Shown piece by piece: positions 1-14,328 of a stretch of DNA of 64,000 nt (the first letter of the stretch is position 1; every line of letters starts with the position of its first letter). A program made the position numbers and the translations under genes. The notes beneath the pieces are model-generated. The model saw only the letters and a list, made by a program, of their open reading frames with translations. It was not told the origin of the DNA and ran no database searches. Source of the DNA: Cinclus cinclus. Taxonomy: Eukaryota; Chordata; Aves; Passeriformes; Cinclidae. Location: contig NC_085048.1 in assembly GCF_963662255.1 (NCBI RefSeq), forward strand, positions 100,608,229-100,672,228, given 5' to 3'.

Positions 1-3000
1 CATAAATAATTATTCACTGACTATTTGCAAAGTATTTGGGATTCATAAACATCTTCCAGGCAAAAAGAACATTTGTCATGCTGATATGCCTATGCAGTTG
101 TCAATAATAAGCCACAGATAATAACTGGAAGAACCAACAGTGCTTATGACAAAATTATTCACTATTTTTTGTGGTATTCAGCCAAGTCTGCCTAGGCTTT
201 ATAAATAGCTTCTAACTCAGAGATTCTGAAGGCCAGGCAGAACTACTGGGTCATTTTTCTGATTTCCTAGGTAGTATAGATCAGGTACTCTTCCCTAGTT
301 GTGCTGGATGATGATTATATCCATGTGCATTTATTGTTTTAATTCTGCTGAATATAGATATACTGAAAAGTTTTAAATAAAATTTTAAGAAAAAATCTGG
401 CATAGTAATTGATGAGGCCTAATAAGAAGAAAGGAATTTCTAGTACACCCATCACATATTTGAACAGAGCAGCACTCAAATCATGGTTAAAATTTTCTCT
501 TTATACAAGATAGAATGGTTTAGAGACTTTCTTATTCCTTTTTTTTTTTTGCAAAATCGTGTAGAATCCTGATGGGAAATAGATTCCAGAGAACAGTGAC
601 AGCTGTTTCTCTGCAGCAAATGTGTTTGTTAATGGAAAGAAATGCAAGACAGCCATCTGTTGGCTTGTGCAGAAACCTGTTTTGTTCCCAGCCCCAGGCA
701 GGAGCGAGTACAGTGCTCATTGTGAGGGCAGATGGTGTTTGTGCACAGTTTAAACTCAGGCTGAGCACCAGTCCACTAAGAAATTTCCACTACGCCTGTG
801 AAAATGCATCCTGGGAGTGCTGCAGATACCTGGGACACAGGCAGGGCTCTGTCATTAGCACGCTACTGGTTGGACAGAGCATTTCTGTATCTTTTCCCAA
901 GGAGCAATTCCGTGGGACTATGCAGCCAGGTGTTATCAAAGGTGATGGATTTAGAACTGATGCACTGCCTGGGGAGAGTAAGTGCACAGCTGGTCTCTAA
1001 ATGTGTGGCAGTGTAGCACAGGAGACTTGCTCATCCCTGGGCTTGTGTAATATCTTCAGGTGTTACATCGTAAAATACAAACATGTGAAGATAATTTATC
1101 TTTCAATACTTGGGATTAGGGTAAAGTTTGCATTAGGTACCTTGGATCTTTATGTTTTGTAGGCTGTTGGCTAGTATTGAAAACTTTTTCCATCATACAG
1201 ATCACTAAATGAAACAGTCAATAATTGGGTCTTTGACTGTCCCCGATCTCCTGACATAGATTTGACAAACAAAACTAGTCACATATCATTGCTATTTGTG
1301 CTGAGCACATCTTCTTTCCCATTTGAGATACTCTCCCAAGCGTCTGTTTTGAACTGGGACTATTTTGAGCTGTTCCAGGATCTGGGACCATTTAAGTAGG
1401 TTCAATTCCTAATAAAAAAAAGAGGTAACTTCACTCTGCTGTCTCCAGATTTTTTTATTAGATAGACACAAAATAGTGGATATACTGCACCTCCTTCTTA
1501 TCACAGTGTAATTATTGAGCAGGTTCTCTCTCTTCCAAGTGATAACAAGAAGGAGAGCTCTCAATGTGGTACTACAGTGCTGTGTGTTTGGGCAGGGATT
1601 TTGTGAGCCTATCACATATTGCTGCTGTCACTAGCCAATCCAGCTGCATGCTGGTACTAAGCTTGAAAACACAGCAATTTCAACAATTTCAATGGAAATT
1701 GTATCAGTGCTCTCATCTGGCACAAACTGCACTTTTCTAGAGCTTGTTTTTTTGGTTTTTTATGGGTTTTTTTCTTTTGTTTTCTTTTGTTTTGTTTTTC
1801 ACACCCTATACATTTCTCAGCACAGATAGATTGGATTTCAATAAAAATCAGAGTATAATAAATGGTCACTTGTTAATTCTAATATAATTTTAAACAGGTG
1901 CAAATTAATTTTGCTGCTTTTTTTTTCCTCTAAGTTCCTCACATATTCTTTTGATAGATCAGTGAAATCACAGGAAGGGAATACAACCACTGGGTGCAAA
2001 AGATAAAGGCTGAGTAGCAAGGGTGCCCGAACCATAAGAAAGGTACCTAAATAACTAATTATTCTGAATAATGGAGCAGAAGTCTATACTGGTTGAACTG
2101 CACAAATTATCTGTTTGCTGTATTTCATGGCATACATCCTTTGTGAACATTTGACACCCGTGATTGTTTTGGTGGAGATGTGCAAACTGTTTTCAAACAC
2201 CAAGGATCTGACCCCTGCTTTCTATGTGATGATCATGTCTGATATTGTGGATCCCTGTGCTTTTTCCCACCCCTCACACCCCCACTTCAATAATTTGGCT
2301 TAGATTGTGACAGTTGGGATGCATTTATCCCATGTTTTCAAAAGGAGATCAATATTCTGTTGTAAATGAGGTTCAGCTAATGCTGAACTGATAGAGCTGA
2401 AAGGATAAGTGCACCATCAGAGGCAGGCAAGTTTGTTAACATCCCTACAGATCTTACTCTGAGCTGAATCTGCCACTCAGGTTGGAACTCTCTCTGAGTT
2501 TAAAGTTGGATAGGGAACATTTGTTATTTATGAATTCTCCAGTCCCTAGCAGAGATTTAAAACTATTCTAAAAATATACCTTCAGTGCACAGAAATGTTT
2601 TCAATATATACAGGAGATAAATCTTGTGGTCTGAGTCCAAACTCAATGGACAATTCAGTTGGAAGGGTAATCCAGTCTATGTGTATGCAACTATTAGAAT
2701 AGAAATATTCCTCACATGCCATTTGCAAATAGAGTCCTCTTGCTTGAGCACAAGGCCCCTGAAAGAATGGAAGAAAAATGTATGCTGTTTCAGGGGAGAT
2801 GCCTTACAGATTGTATGCTGGATTTGAGAAGCTGCCCTTTCTGCTAGGCAAGGTTTAATCTTGCTTCATCAGCAAATTGTGTCCAAAAAAGAGGCTCAGA
2901 CTGGTTCTGATTTCATTATACTTAATATGAATTTCATGACTTTGCCTCCATTTTAATCTATAAAGTCTGAATTTTTTCCCTTTTATTTAAATGACCTGCT

Positions 3001-3618
3001 TTTGAAATTGCTGATTGCAGCTCTCTGGGGGTATTCACTTCCAGAAGCTTCTGGGGAAGAAGGACTGATCCTTAATGCCAGAGGAAGGTACAGCTTTCAT
3101 CCTGCATAAATAACTTCTTTCTCAGAGCAATCTGGAGTGGGATGTGGGAATTGATATATTGGTTTGTGTTAATGGCAAGGGAAAGGTAAGACAGCTTTGA
3201 CAGACATGGTGATGGGGGCTTTATCTTTACTGAAAGCTAGAGAAAAACTTAGAATTTTTGGACCAAAACCACACCAATTTCTTTAATAGAATGGAATGGT
3301 TTCCCAGGAATTCTGAAAATGTTTGATTCTGTTAATAATCTTCTCCAGGCTTTGGCTTTGACCTCAAAATCAATATAAGAAGAAGGTTTTGCCTTTGTTG
3401 CTCAAGACAGATAAGCTTGTTAGAGCAAGCTAATAAGTGTGGATTATGTCACTACAAATACAGAAGGGGAAGATGACACTTCAGGTGCTTGCCTCTGGCT
3501 TGACATGTGAGGCCAATGCTGCATTCCTACCTAGGCACAGCCTTTCTGCTTATCTTACAATAAATTAAACTGACTTGTCACTACTTGTCACTAGGGCTGA
3601 AGCAGCTTGCTTGTTTTC

Positions 3619-3619
<1 letters not shown>

Positions 3620-3682
<63 letters not shown>

Positions 3683-3684
3683 TC
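3620..3684 (+). repeat. (CTTT)n microsatellite
   Basis: About 16 uninterrupted copies of the tetranucleotide CTTT, an all-pyrimidine strand followed by CACCTCAG. Ordinary tetranucleotide microsatellite, likely length-polymorphic. Confidence 0.98.
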
Positions 3685-6600
3685 ACCTCAGGGTAACTAA
3701 TACACCTTTATTTTCCTGTGGTAAAGCATTGTGAAAGCAAGACATTTAAGTTTGTAAGACCAATACTATGCATCTGCCTAAAGTTGACATATCTCACAAT
3801 GTAACTGAAGTATTCTGACATTGCTGCTTTTATTTGGGTTTATTTTGTTAAAAAAAAAAAGAAAACAAACCTGCAATCCTGTGTGTGCTAATTACCCCAG
3901 CTAAACACAGCATCTTAATCAATGAATGCATTGTTTTCGCTGCAGAATTCCGAATTTATGCTGGTATGGATGTCCCAATGCTGATAGTAGAATCTCTGTC
4001 TTGGAAGTAATCAATCTCCTTCCATAGTCAAGCAGTATTCATTCATTTCCTGTTGTTACTCACTTGCGTATTTCAATTTGATTCACTCATTTGGCATTCT
4101 GTTGTTTTCTTTCCCAGATCTACCTGCTCAGATTTAGCCACTTTCAAAGTGTTTGTCCAGCTGTGAGCTTCCTGTTTCACTGTCACTTGCTCTCCACAGA
4201 AGCAGATGCGATTAACTTAGGACCACCATTTGGTATCTCTGCACAATTTATCCTTCCACCTCAGAGTGGCAGCCTGAGATTTGCTGGTTTCCTGCACTTA
4301 AATAGACAAACTCCATTTCCCATGATTCTTATTTAATTGTTTCTCTTCTCTGAACTAATAGGTGAGGATTTTAACCCTGTTCCTGTGCCACTCAGCTTTT
4401 GCATTTCACTGTACAAAGGAAAAAAGACTGTATATCAATGTAAAAACAAATTATTTTCTTCATTCCCACTTCACCCAGAATTTCCTGACTATACTCTTCA
4501 AGAAGTTATACTGGGTTATTTTAGATACTTTATAGCTCATAGTCTTACGCTTGAAAGTTGCTGCCCATAAGGCTCCTTAAACGGAGGGGCAAAGGGTAAA
4601 GCTCTAGAAATCCTCAGAGTTTGCCTCAGGGACAAACACAAGGGAAAAATCTTGTCAGAATGAAGTCAGTTTCTATCTTGCCCCCAACCCTTTTTGGTGG
4701 CCCAGGTGGCTCCAGTTGAATAACTACAAGGTAGTTTCTACCATGCTGACAAGTGATTTAAGTACAAGTGTTTCTCTTGACTTTGCAGCCCTAGCAACTG
4801 GATCTTCTCTAGTGTATTGTGAACTCAGAAGCCATGGAAATTGTGACAGCAATTTTTTTCACGCTCAAGTGTTTTTGTCTTCTGTCTCATGAAATCATTT
4901 ATAGAGAAGAAATAAGAATAATTGTTTTAATAAAACATTCTTGTGAAATTTCCAAACAGCTGAGACAGAAAAACTGACTTCCCACTGAAAATAACTTTTT
5001 TTTTTTTGCACACACTTTGTAATAAGTATTCACCATGCTTTCAAAAGAGAATGGTGAACAATGCCAAGCAAAAATAATCCCAGGACTCTGGTATAAATCA
5101 TTTGGTTTGCATCTCAAAAATACTTCCTTCTTTTAATTAGAGCACTGGAGCTGCTAAGGAAGTACAAATAATTGCAGGACCGTGTTTCATACACACTGCC
5201 AGCCACTGGAGGTCAGTACAAGTTCATTCATCCAAACACCTTTAAGGTCCTTCATTCCTCCAGTTTTGCATACCAGGATTTTGCTAATCATTGAAATGAC
5301 CCTTCACGTCTCAAACACCTTACTAGGTAGGAAGGATCTTGGGAACAGTGAGAAGCTAATGAACAACAAATATCTGCTTAGGCAAATGTCTTGGCTCCAT
5401 GCAGCGTCCCAGGAAAAGCACCAGTTAATGTTTGTTCTAGTTTTGGATGTCTAACTCAGCAGCTGACAGAGGACTGGAATGGATGGAATAGCTACACCCA
5501 GTGCTCTTCCAGGTATTGGTTAATGCTTGTGCCTCACTGAGTTCTGTCTGACATCAATCCTGCTGCTTATGAAGCTTAAGGTGCTAAGAGTGGCCCCAGA
5601 ACTACTACAGCAAAAAGTCTACACCTTGCAATGAATTATTTCAGTGGTTCATTGGGGTCTAGTATTAATGGATCACAGTGAAGCGCACTTTGCAAAAATT
5701 ATCTAAATACTCTCCAGATAAAGAACATAAAGGTTTGAAAGCCACATTCTGTGGATTTATAAGTGATTTTAAAAAATATTTATCTTACAAAAAATGCTCA
5801 TGCTATGAACTGCTAAAAATTGGAAAGCTCTGAAGTAAAAATAGATTCTGGAAGTTCTGCATTTATTTTCCCAAACTAGTACTTACTTCTGTACTCATCT
5901 GCATCTATTTCACTGAGAAATTTTCCCTATAGGAACGTGAATATAATTTTATTTGGCTATAGGGGAGGAGAGTGAAAGTAAGCAGTGAATTTTGTTGTTA
6001 AACCCCTGGTGCAGAAAGAAGCTGAGAATCTCTGTTATGAATTTGGCTGAGAACTAATTCGAACTTCCGTCTCTCACTATTAAAATGGTTTATAAGTTAT
6101 GGGATCTTTGCCCTCTAGAGACAAATTGAAAAGGTAAAACAAAAAAATTTAAAGGCAACTAGAATAGTTTCAAGTGTTTAGGAAAAACTTGCTAAATACT
6201 TTTGTGTTTGAACCAAAAGAAATATTGAAACATAGGAAAAAATTATGAAATATAATTATTCATCCCCTGGGCAGCAGAAATAATAATGTGAACTGCTTCT
6301 TATCTGTAACTAAGGTCTGAAAATAAAATTCAAGTGTAGAAGGTCAGTTGAAAATTTAAAATTCAGTTTATTAACTTGATTTTATTGGAACACTGAGACT
6401 CGGTCTTGGAAGATAATAAAAACTACAAAATGCTGCACAGCCAGAACTACCAAGGCTTCAGGTTCAACATGGGTCTCACTATACTGGTTGTTTATTTTGA
6501 AGCCTAGTTCCCACAGCTATTTATCATCTTAGCTTTCATTAAGATACCATGATTTTGTCTTTGTGCCTGTAGAGGACCATATCAAAGCAGAAAAAGCACT

Positions 6601-7833
6601 GAACTGGAGTATTCCTCTACTGTCATTTAAAAAAAAAAAAAAAAAACCTAGCAAATTAAAAAACTAACAAAATTAGACCCTGTGATCCTGTTGTACTATT
6701 GATAAAACTGTGCCAGCTGGAATGCTGAGTATGGGAAGAGAATTTTCTCCCAGTATCTATCTCAAATGTGAATCCAGTAAATACATGATAGGAGAATCAA
6801 CTTTAAACTGATTATAAAGCCTTCACAGCCCTAATGAATGACTTGAGACATACCAGTATCTAATAAAATACAGATCAAATATTATCATATATGCTGTGAT
6901 GTCTGAAGAGAGACTTAACAAGGCAGTATCCTGACTTTTGTTGCTACCAAAAGTTTTTATTTCTTACTGGTGTTCAGTCAGTAATAATTATGTGTCTCGT
7001 ACCTTTAGGAGGTTGCAAAATAGCTTGTATTTTACTGAGGGTGATGCTGAGCAACAGAGGTACAACATGAGGTCTTAGGAAGGCCATGACAACCCTGGAA
7101 AGAAAACTTAGAATCCAATCTGCAACCACATTTAATAATCAGGATCTGAAGAATGTTATAAAGAGAGTCAGGAATTTTGGTGTATTTTATAAACAATTAC
7201 TTTCAGTCTTAACTTTACATTGTGAACAGCTGTATTGACTTGATTGGAAGTGTCAAAAGGATGCATGGAACTGTAGGAAGGCAGGGATGCCTGCAGGAAA
7301 AGCTTTGGTATTCTGAGAGTGACTAGCTTGTTAAGAAGACTTAAGTTTAAAAGTGTTGTGTGTTATCAATAGGTCATGACAGTGAGCAGTGGTTTGAATT
7401 CTTGTGAAGCCCACTGACAGTTCCAATTAAGTTTATGTGGGAAGGAGAAAATGTGTGGATGACTTTCTTGTTGTTCTATAATATATAAAACCCGGGGTTG
7501 ATTTTTAATTACTTCCTGAAGCTAATTAAAGTATTTCCCTAAGTGTCGTGTGGAAGATGAATTTGGTCTGAGACTTCTTGTGCTTGGTATCAGGGTTCAT
7601 ACCTAAGTTTGTTATCAAGTTCAGTAAGATAGTAAATTAAATAGTAGGAATACAAGCAAATATAAACCAGGCCTAGGTAAACTGAGGTATAAATTTAATC
7701 TGAACAGAGTTTCTGAAGTCAACAAAGCCCTGTAGAGGCACATGTGTCCTCTTAAGGAGAGGGTCATGACTCACTGCAAGACTGATCACAGGGGTTTTTT
7801 TTTTCCTCTCTAGATTTTTATACAGAACTGATG

Positions 7834-7867
7834 AGTGTGTGTGTCTGTGTGTCTCTGTGCGTGTGTT
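7834..7867 (+). repeat. Imperfect (TG)n microsatellite
   Basis: GT-rich run of about 34 bases interrupted by CT and GC steps. Confidence 0.9.
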
Positions 7868-8442
7868 CCTTTGTCCTAAACAACAAAATCTGGTCCTGGG
7901 TAATTCTGAATATACTGCAGAGGTATTACACTTTGCTCTGCTGAGCTATTCTAGTTATATCAGAGAATTTTCCTGAGAGATCCTTCAGTCAAAATCAGAT
8001 CACTAATAGAGCACCAGGCTTAGGTCTAGGAGAGTGCTACACTGTCTGAGTAAAACTGCATTCATCTTGAATTTAATTATTCTAATCTTGAATCTAATGA
8101 TTGATTTCTCCTGACCTGAGAAATCCAGTGATAAAGATGTAATTGTCACACTGTCTTAAAAGGCCAAAAACACTATCACCATTCTGAAAATCTTCCATGA
8201 CAAGGAGTAGCACATCCTGTATGCACGTGTTGATGTCAGCTGTCTCCCAGGGCTGTAGAAACTGGTCCCCATGCACAAGTGCTTCTCCCAGATGTGTTCT
8301 ACCACTGCTTACATGTCAGACAGAAGAGGGCAGTCAAAGGGCCATTGTTCAGCTGTCTGCATTACTAGGACCAGAAATCTTAGGAGATAAACTGACTGCT
8401 AAGACTGACAAAGGTTGTAGTTCGAAGCGTGGTAGTTGCTGT

Positions 8443-8710
8443 GGGAAGGGAAGGGAAGGGAAGGGAAGGGAAGGGAAGGGAAGGGAAGGGAAGGGAAGGG
8501 AAGGGAAGGGAAGGGAAGGGAAGGGAAGGGAAGGGAAGGGAAGGGAAGGGAAGGGAAGGGAAGGGAAGGGAAGGGAAGGGAAGGGAAGGGAAGGGAAGGG
8601 AAGGGAAGGGAAGGGAAGGGAAGGGAAGGGAAGGGAAGGGAAGGGAAGGGAAGGGAAGGGAAGGGAAGGGAAGGGAAGGGAAGGGAAGGGAAGGGAAGGG
8701 AAGGGAAGGG
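8443..8710 (+). repeat. (GGGAA)n pentanucleotide array, 268 bp
   Basis: About 53 uninterrupted copies of GGGAA ending in GGG. The plus strand is pure purine, with GGG tracts separated by two-base AA loops, so it meets the G3+N1-7 rule for G-quadruplexes dozens of times. As a homopurine/homopyrimidine array it could also form intramolecular triplex. The open frames across it in several reading frames (repeating GKGRE or FPSLP) are artefacts of the repeat. Confidence 0.99.
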
Positions 8711-11043
8711 CTTTTTCCTGGCATTTCTTTCACACAAGTACAATAGTCAACCTTGATCTTGAGAATTTCTCCTGACAGTTCTCTACTCCTTTCCTCCATA
8801 CACTTGTTTTCAATTAAAACAGTCTATTAAACCTTCCCCCACTCTGTTGTGGGTGATGCTCATCTGTCCTGCACAGACTGGCAGGAGCACCACAGCCAGG
8901 CCCCGTGGTAAAGGGGATGAGCTGAAGCTCTGGACCATCAATCAGGTGAAGACCTTGCGCCAGCACTGCTTGTGCCACAGTGAATGCATGGCGCTGTGGA
9001 GAGACTGGGGTGGGGGATCCAGACAGGCTCCCAAGGGCTGTGGCATGGTCGAAGGGGCCAAGGTGGTACCAGGAATAGTTCTATCCCATGGGTGAACATT
9101 AGCAGGGAACCAGTTCAGGCAGTGGAAACCTTAGCAGAGCCTTTAATGCTGAGTATTTAGTTTTTGCCTGTCTCAGTCATGTATCAACTCTGTTCCATTT
9201 TTAGCAGACAGAGAGAAGGCAACTGTATGCAAAGAAACTGTAATGATGCAGTAACTCTATGACATCAGCTGCTGTTTGCCTGCATAGTGCATAGCAGGTA
9301 AGGAAAGGAACTACTCCAAGTAAGAGACTGCTTCAGATGTCTGCTAGCTACAGTGAGAGTGCTGGAGCTGAAGGACATGCTCTCAAAGCAAGTTGGAGCT
9401 TGATTTTAAGCTGTTCTTGATCTGTAGAACTTGATGGCTTGAACTTTTAGCAGCGTTGAAAAAACAGCACAGAACCTCTACCCTGTGTAGAAAAGGTTGC
9501 TTTGAAATCCACTGTAAGCAATAGGCCACTAGGTGTAGCTGCAACAGTTGCAATAGCTGCCTCCCCACCTGAGGGATGAATGGACAGATAATGGAATTAC
9601 ACTTGTCTAAAAGTACTCTAAGGCCCAACTTGACCAACCCTACTCCTAAGAAATATGCTTTGTTTGAATAGGGATTTGTTTCAAAAGAGAACTGTAGGGA
9701 CTGGAAAATAGTAATATTTGATTCCAATTCTTTACTGAGGTCTGACAAGTTTATTGTGCATAATATTGAAGTTAGAGAGTACACGGAATAGAAAAATATC
9801 ACAGGAAAGAAACTTTCGTTATCTGGTGTCCAGGCAGGAGAGTTAAAAGACTCCAATAAACTTGAGGGGGTTTAATGAAAATCTTTCGTGACTGAAACTG
9901 TGCTGAATAGGACCTGCTGCTCAGGGAAATCTTCAGTTGATTTTATTTTCCGGTATATGTACAAGCTCTGAACTGAACTCTTGGAGTTGTAGCTCCTGAA
10001 ACATGGCAATGTTTCTGGAACACCAGACTGTGTTCCTAAATCTTTTGTAACAATTCAGGGCGTTTCAGATTTCTGCACTGAACCTTTAATATAATAACTT
10101 TAAGTAAGGAATAATATTTTATCTTGCCAAAATGATAAATATAAATGTAAGTCTTGAACCAGCACCTGTCTCAAAAGTCATGGATTTCCAAAAACTCTTG
10201 AGACAATTTTGTAACGTTCCTGCATTTGGCAGCAATTTCTAGAATGAATTTCTCAATTCTCATTCCTCTTTTCAGTCTCCCATCTGTCACTTGGTGCCTC
10301 TTCAGAACTCCATTGACTTCAGTGAGGCATGAAATTTAAAAAGAATTACAGTTAAGTCTGCTTACAACTGAATTGCATCTATTTGTGTCAAGCCATAGGG
10401 AGAGCAAAACTCTCAACAGTCAAAAGAAATTCTCCACTAGTAAAAATAGAAAAAAAAACTTGATCTGACAAAGCTTTTAAAAGTTTGAATGTTTACAGTT
10501 AAGCAGGTAAAGTGATCAATATTTTGGTTTTTTCCATCTGTTTGGCAGTGTAAGGCAAAAATAACTAATGCCAACCATAGTAAAATATCATGAGGCAACT
10601 CAATGAAAAATATTAAATTTTTATAAGGTAACCCAGGTACCACCTCTTTACCAATTGGCAAACACAGGTTTTGGAGTTTTGTTTGGGTTTTTTTCTCTCT
10701 CAACCTGTACCTTCCTAAGAGATAGGATAAACAAAACTGAAACTGTGAATAACAAAACTGTAGGCAGTGACAACAGGAAATAAGACTCCAGAGAGCCCAT
10801 GTGGAGTGGCTTGTCTTGAAATAATTTCTTCACTGAGAATAGGCAAGGCAAATAATCTACTGTATCATGTCACTAAGCTTAGTAATTCTAATAAAAAGGT
10901 TTTGAAGCATAACTACCGCTTGCATGAGTAAGGCTATTGACCTCACTGGGTCTAATTCATGAAGTGCTTCATTGAATGAGTAAGAATTTCAAAACAGAGA
11001 CACTTGTTAGATTTAAAAAATGGAGCATTTTGCAATGCTACTT

Positions 11044-11054
11044 TCCCCCCCCCC
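11044..11054 (+). repeat. Poly-C run
   Basis: A run of about 11 cytosines following CTTT; simple homopolymer. Confidence 0.9.
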
Positions 11055-11250
11055 AACTGAATAGCATTACAAGTTCTCATCTGGGCCTGCATAAATCTCA
11101 TGCTTCTGGAAACACTGAAAAATTACATTACAAGAACAATATGCAATAACTTTAAAGTTTTGTATGAAATCACTTCATAATTTCCTTTTCAGAAGCTGAG
11201 ATTTACATCATCATTAAACACAGGTTAAAGCTATGTCTGTATTGTTCAGT

Positions 11251-11289
11251 TTTATTATTATTATTGTTATTAATAATAATAATAATATT
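11251..11289. repeat. (ATT)n/(AAT)n inverted trinucleotide repeat
   Basis: A TTATTATTATTATTG stretch is followed directly by its complement-like TTAATAATAATAATAATA, so the two halves can fold on each other as an AT-only hairpin. Confidence 0.85.
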
Positions 11290-11639
11290 TGTCTACCTGG
11301 TTAAGTGTCAGTTGCCTTAATGTTACAGATGTTTGTAGTGGAGAATGACTTGTCTGAATCCACATGGTGATGGCACAGGAGGAACAGATGGCACAGAGCT
11401 GCCCCTGCCCCTGTCCATTCATCATGTCCAGTGGAAAAAATGACAACGCCACACTGATTCTTGGCAAATTACAGAGCCCGGCAAACAAATCAGCCTCACT
11501 GGCAGAGATCTTGGAAAAGTAAACTGAAATCTGCTTTGCATGGCTCTAGAGGTTACATGGCTATGGATCACATCGCTGCTGAAAGAGGTCGGTAGAGAAA
11601 TGTCCCAGGAAAGAGATTTGGCCTCTACCTAGTTCTTGT

Positions 11640-11641
<2 letters not shown>

Positions 11642-11684
<43 letters not shown>
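11642..11684 (+). repeat. Poly-T tract, 43 nt
   Basis: An uninterrupted run of 43 thymines. It may be the remnant tail of a minus-strand retroposed sequence, but the adjacent sequence at 11685-11800 is not one I recognise, so it may equally be a simple homopolymer expansion. Confidence 0.95.
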
Positions 11685-11686
<2 letters not shown>

Positions 11687-13366
11687 CATTTGGCTCAGCT
11701 GAGTAGTTCTGTTGGCATCACTGGGTTTAGATATCTAAGTTTTTTATTTAAGGATTAAGAATTGCAGATTCAACTTTATGAGATATTTCTAGATAACAGT
11801 GTAGTAACGGCATCAGCCTTGTAATTGCAAGAAAACAGAACAGAAGGCACTGGGCTCTCTTGTGCTTGCTGCTGGATTTTTGCAGCAGGTTCTTAGATCC
11901 TGTATGGTTATTCTTTTTGTATTGGTGTGGGTTTTTTTGAATTAATGTCGTTTTTGTCTGATTATGATGTTCTAGTCATATCTATTTTATTTTTGTATCA
12001 GAAGATAAGCACGGAACTGTATCAACTGTGCAATTTATGCAGCCTTGATCCTTGCAAGGAGATAAAAGTCACAGGTGCTACAAATATCCTCAGGTTAGAT
12101 ACAGATTCCTAACTGGATTTGTGTATCATATATCAATCAGATATTTGTATTAGACAGGAAATATCAACAATTTCCCATGAGTATTCCTATAAGCTATGAG
12201 TACTCAAAACTTATCAACATCCAGCTGCAATCAGAAAACTGGTTCTGGTAATATTGCCTAAGAAACCAGGCTGACAGCACCTTTAAATGCTTAAGGCATT
12301 CAAGCATTGTCTTGTCATGTTTCTGTGGCCCGTGAAGAACAAGGAGGTGCAGAGGTGTCAGGAGGCAGCTGTGCCAGCCCCAGTGCTCTGCAAAACTGTG
12401 GACCTGCCAGTCACAGTGGAGCCCTGCCTGTTGTACCATGCCCTGCCCTCTTGCAACACTGCTTGCATGCGTCCACCTCTGCCATGGTTCTGAGCTTCTC
12501 CACATTATTCCCTGACTAGTATCAAACCATTTTGTGTATCCTTCATGTTGTGCAAGGCCAGCTGAGGGAACCTTTCAGTATTGGTGTGTAGTTTTATTTC
12601 CAGGTGTGGTGGCGTATTTCTGCTCAATCCCACGCATGCATTGCTAGATACGGTGTAAAGAAGCAAACACAGCTGTGGGATTCTTCCATGAAAGGATTTA
12701 GGAAATTTAGCCTACAGCTGGTGCTCATGAAATGTGGACGACTCAAAAGACACCCTGAGGGTGACTGACCAGCTGATGGCTGGTACTTGCTGTTGCCCTG
12801 TTGTTGTGTCTCCCTATTTGTCCATGAAGTCATCTATATATCCAAGGCAGGAGTTGACTCTGATACCCATGCATCCGCATACATCAAATATAAATATAAG
12901 TCATTAATGGCACACAGAATTTATGAGATGGACTTCTGTTACAAGGGAAATGATTGTGAGAACAAAAAAGGTTTTTTACTGTGTACTCCATTACCGGCAT
13001 GCTCTGCTGCCAATTTAAACACTGTTAGAATCTTGGATTTTAACAGAGGAATAGACTTGGGTTCCCAGTTTTTCCAGGTCTTGTTTGACATTGGTGTTTG
13101 TGCACTCAAAACTAGTATAAAACTACCTGGTGTCTTTGTTTAGATCCTTATTGTTTCATGGAGTATGTAAATGCGAATCCCTCATGAACTGAAATTACCA
13201 AGGTCTTTACAATTAGATTGCAAGACCATTTCATAACTCTCCTGTAAGTAACTGTACTCTGGGATGAGGAGGAATCCTACGAAATCCTTCTGGATTATGA
13301 CATGACAGTTTTCTGGGGTGAGCTCTCATGCTTTCTTGCAACATTTTTTTTTTTTAATTGGTAGGT

Positions 13367-13436
13367 AATCCAGTATTGCTATTATAAATGGAGACACTGT
13401 GAATCCACTATTGTTATTTTAAATGGGGACATTGTG
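13367..13436 (+). repeat. Diverged 35-bp tandem duplication
   Basis: Two 35-bp units, 13367-13401 and 13402-13436, both with the plan AATCCA.TATTG.TATT.TAAATGG.GACA.TGTG. They differ at several positions, so the duplication is old. Confidence 0.85.
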
Positions 13437-14328
13437 GCCACTACAATGACACTACATGTCTGACTGGGCCAGAATTCTAATGGAAGTTTAGAATGTTTTG
13501 CCTCCATTTATTGAGTGCATCAGTAGAGTTCAGCCTATTAACCTGTCCTGTGTAACAATGGAATTTTTTACCAGAAAAGTTATTTTCTTCAAACACTGAG
13601 AGACTACTTAGACAAAGCCCTACCCTTCCCTGTTCTCTCTGCTCTGTTGTTAAACTTTGGCTAATTAACTGCATGTATTTTACTTCAGTTTTGCACCATA
13701 TTCCTCAGCAATCTGTCTCAGAACATTTAAAAAGGACTTGAACACTTTTATCCTGATTTTGATGTGTGTTAGCAAAAATCCAATGGTGTTAGCAGAATGA
13801 TGACAAAGCAAGGAATAAAATAACCTAGAACCTGGGTGGTTTCTACCAAAACCATTGATGGTTTTCCTACAGATTTACAGTAATTGCAGTCATGTCTTGC
13901 AAACTTTAATAGCATTTTTGTAGAACATGGTGTGTGGTCTGCTGGTAATCTTAGAAATTCACCATCTTCTTGCCAAAGTATGAAGAGTGACCAGTACCCA
14001 AGCCACTAAAGGGAAGTGCACGTACAATCTTAGTAGAGTTGGTGTCCCCTGCAGTTAAATACAGGCAGTTCTTGTACAGTCAGCATAGAAAATTATTTCC
14101 TCCCACTTACCAGAATGATAAAAATAGGGTATTGCTAGTGGTGGTTTTGGTGTTGCAAAGCAGACAATTACTGAGTTCTTCCTCCAGAGTCCAGGAAGCA
14201 CAGATCCTCATATCTTTGAGTAATAGATTTAGGTGCAGCAGGTAGCAGGTAGCATGATAGCTATGTAGATAGAAGCCTGAGTAATAGCTAAGAGGGCTTT
14301 GAGTAAGACAAAGTTCTGAAGAGCACAA

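Noticed and set aside
572..1000. Plus-strand 142-codon open frame at the left edge
   Set aside because: No family resemblance, and other frames on both strands are open over the same bases.
8197..8799. Several long open frames on both strands coding (GKGRE)n or (FPSLP)n
   Set aside because: They are open only because the GGGAA pentanucleotide lacks stop codons in every frame; no flanking coding signal.
9383..9856. Minus-strand 157-codon open frame
   Set aside because: Composition is low in charged residues and typical of translated AT-rich non-coding DNA; no motif or family resemblance, no splice context.
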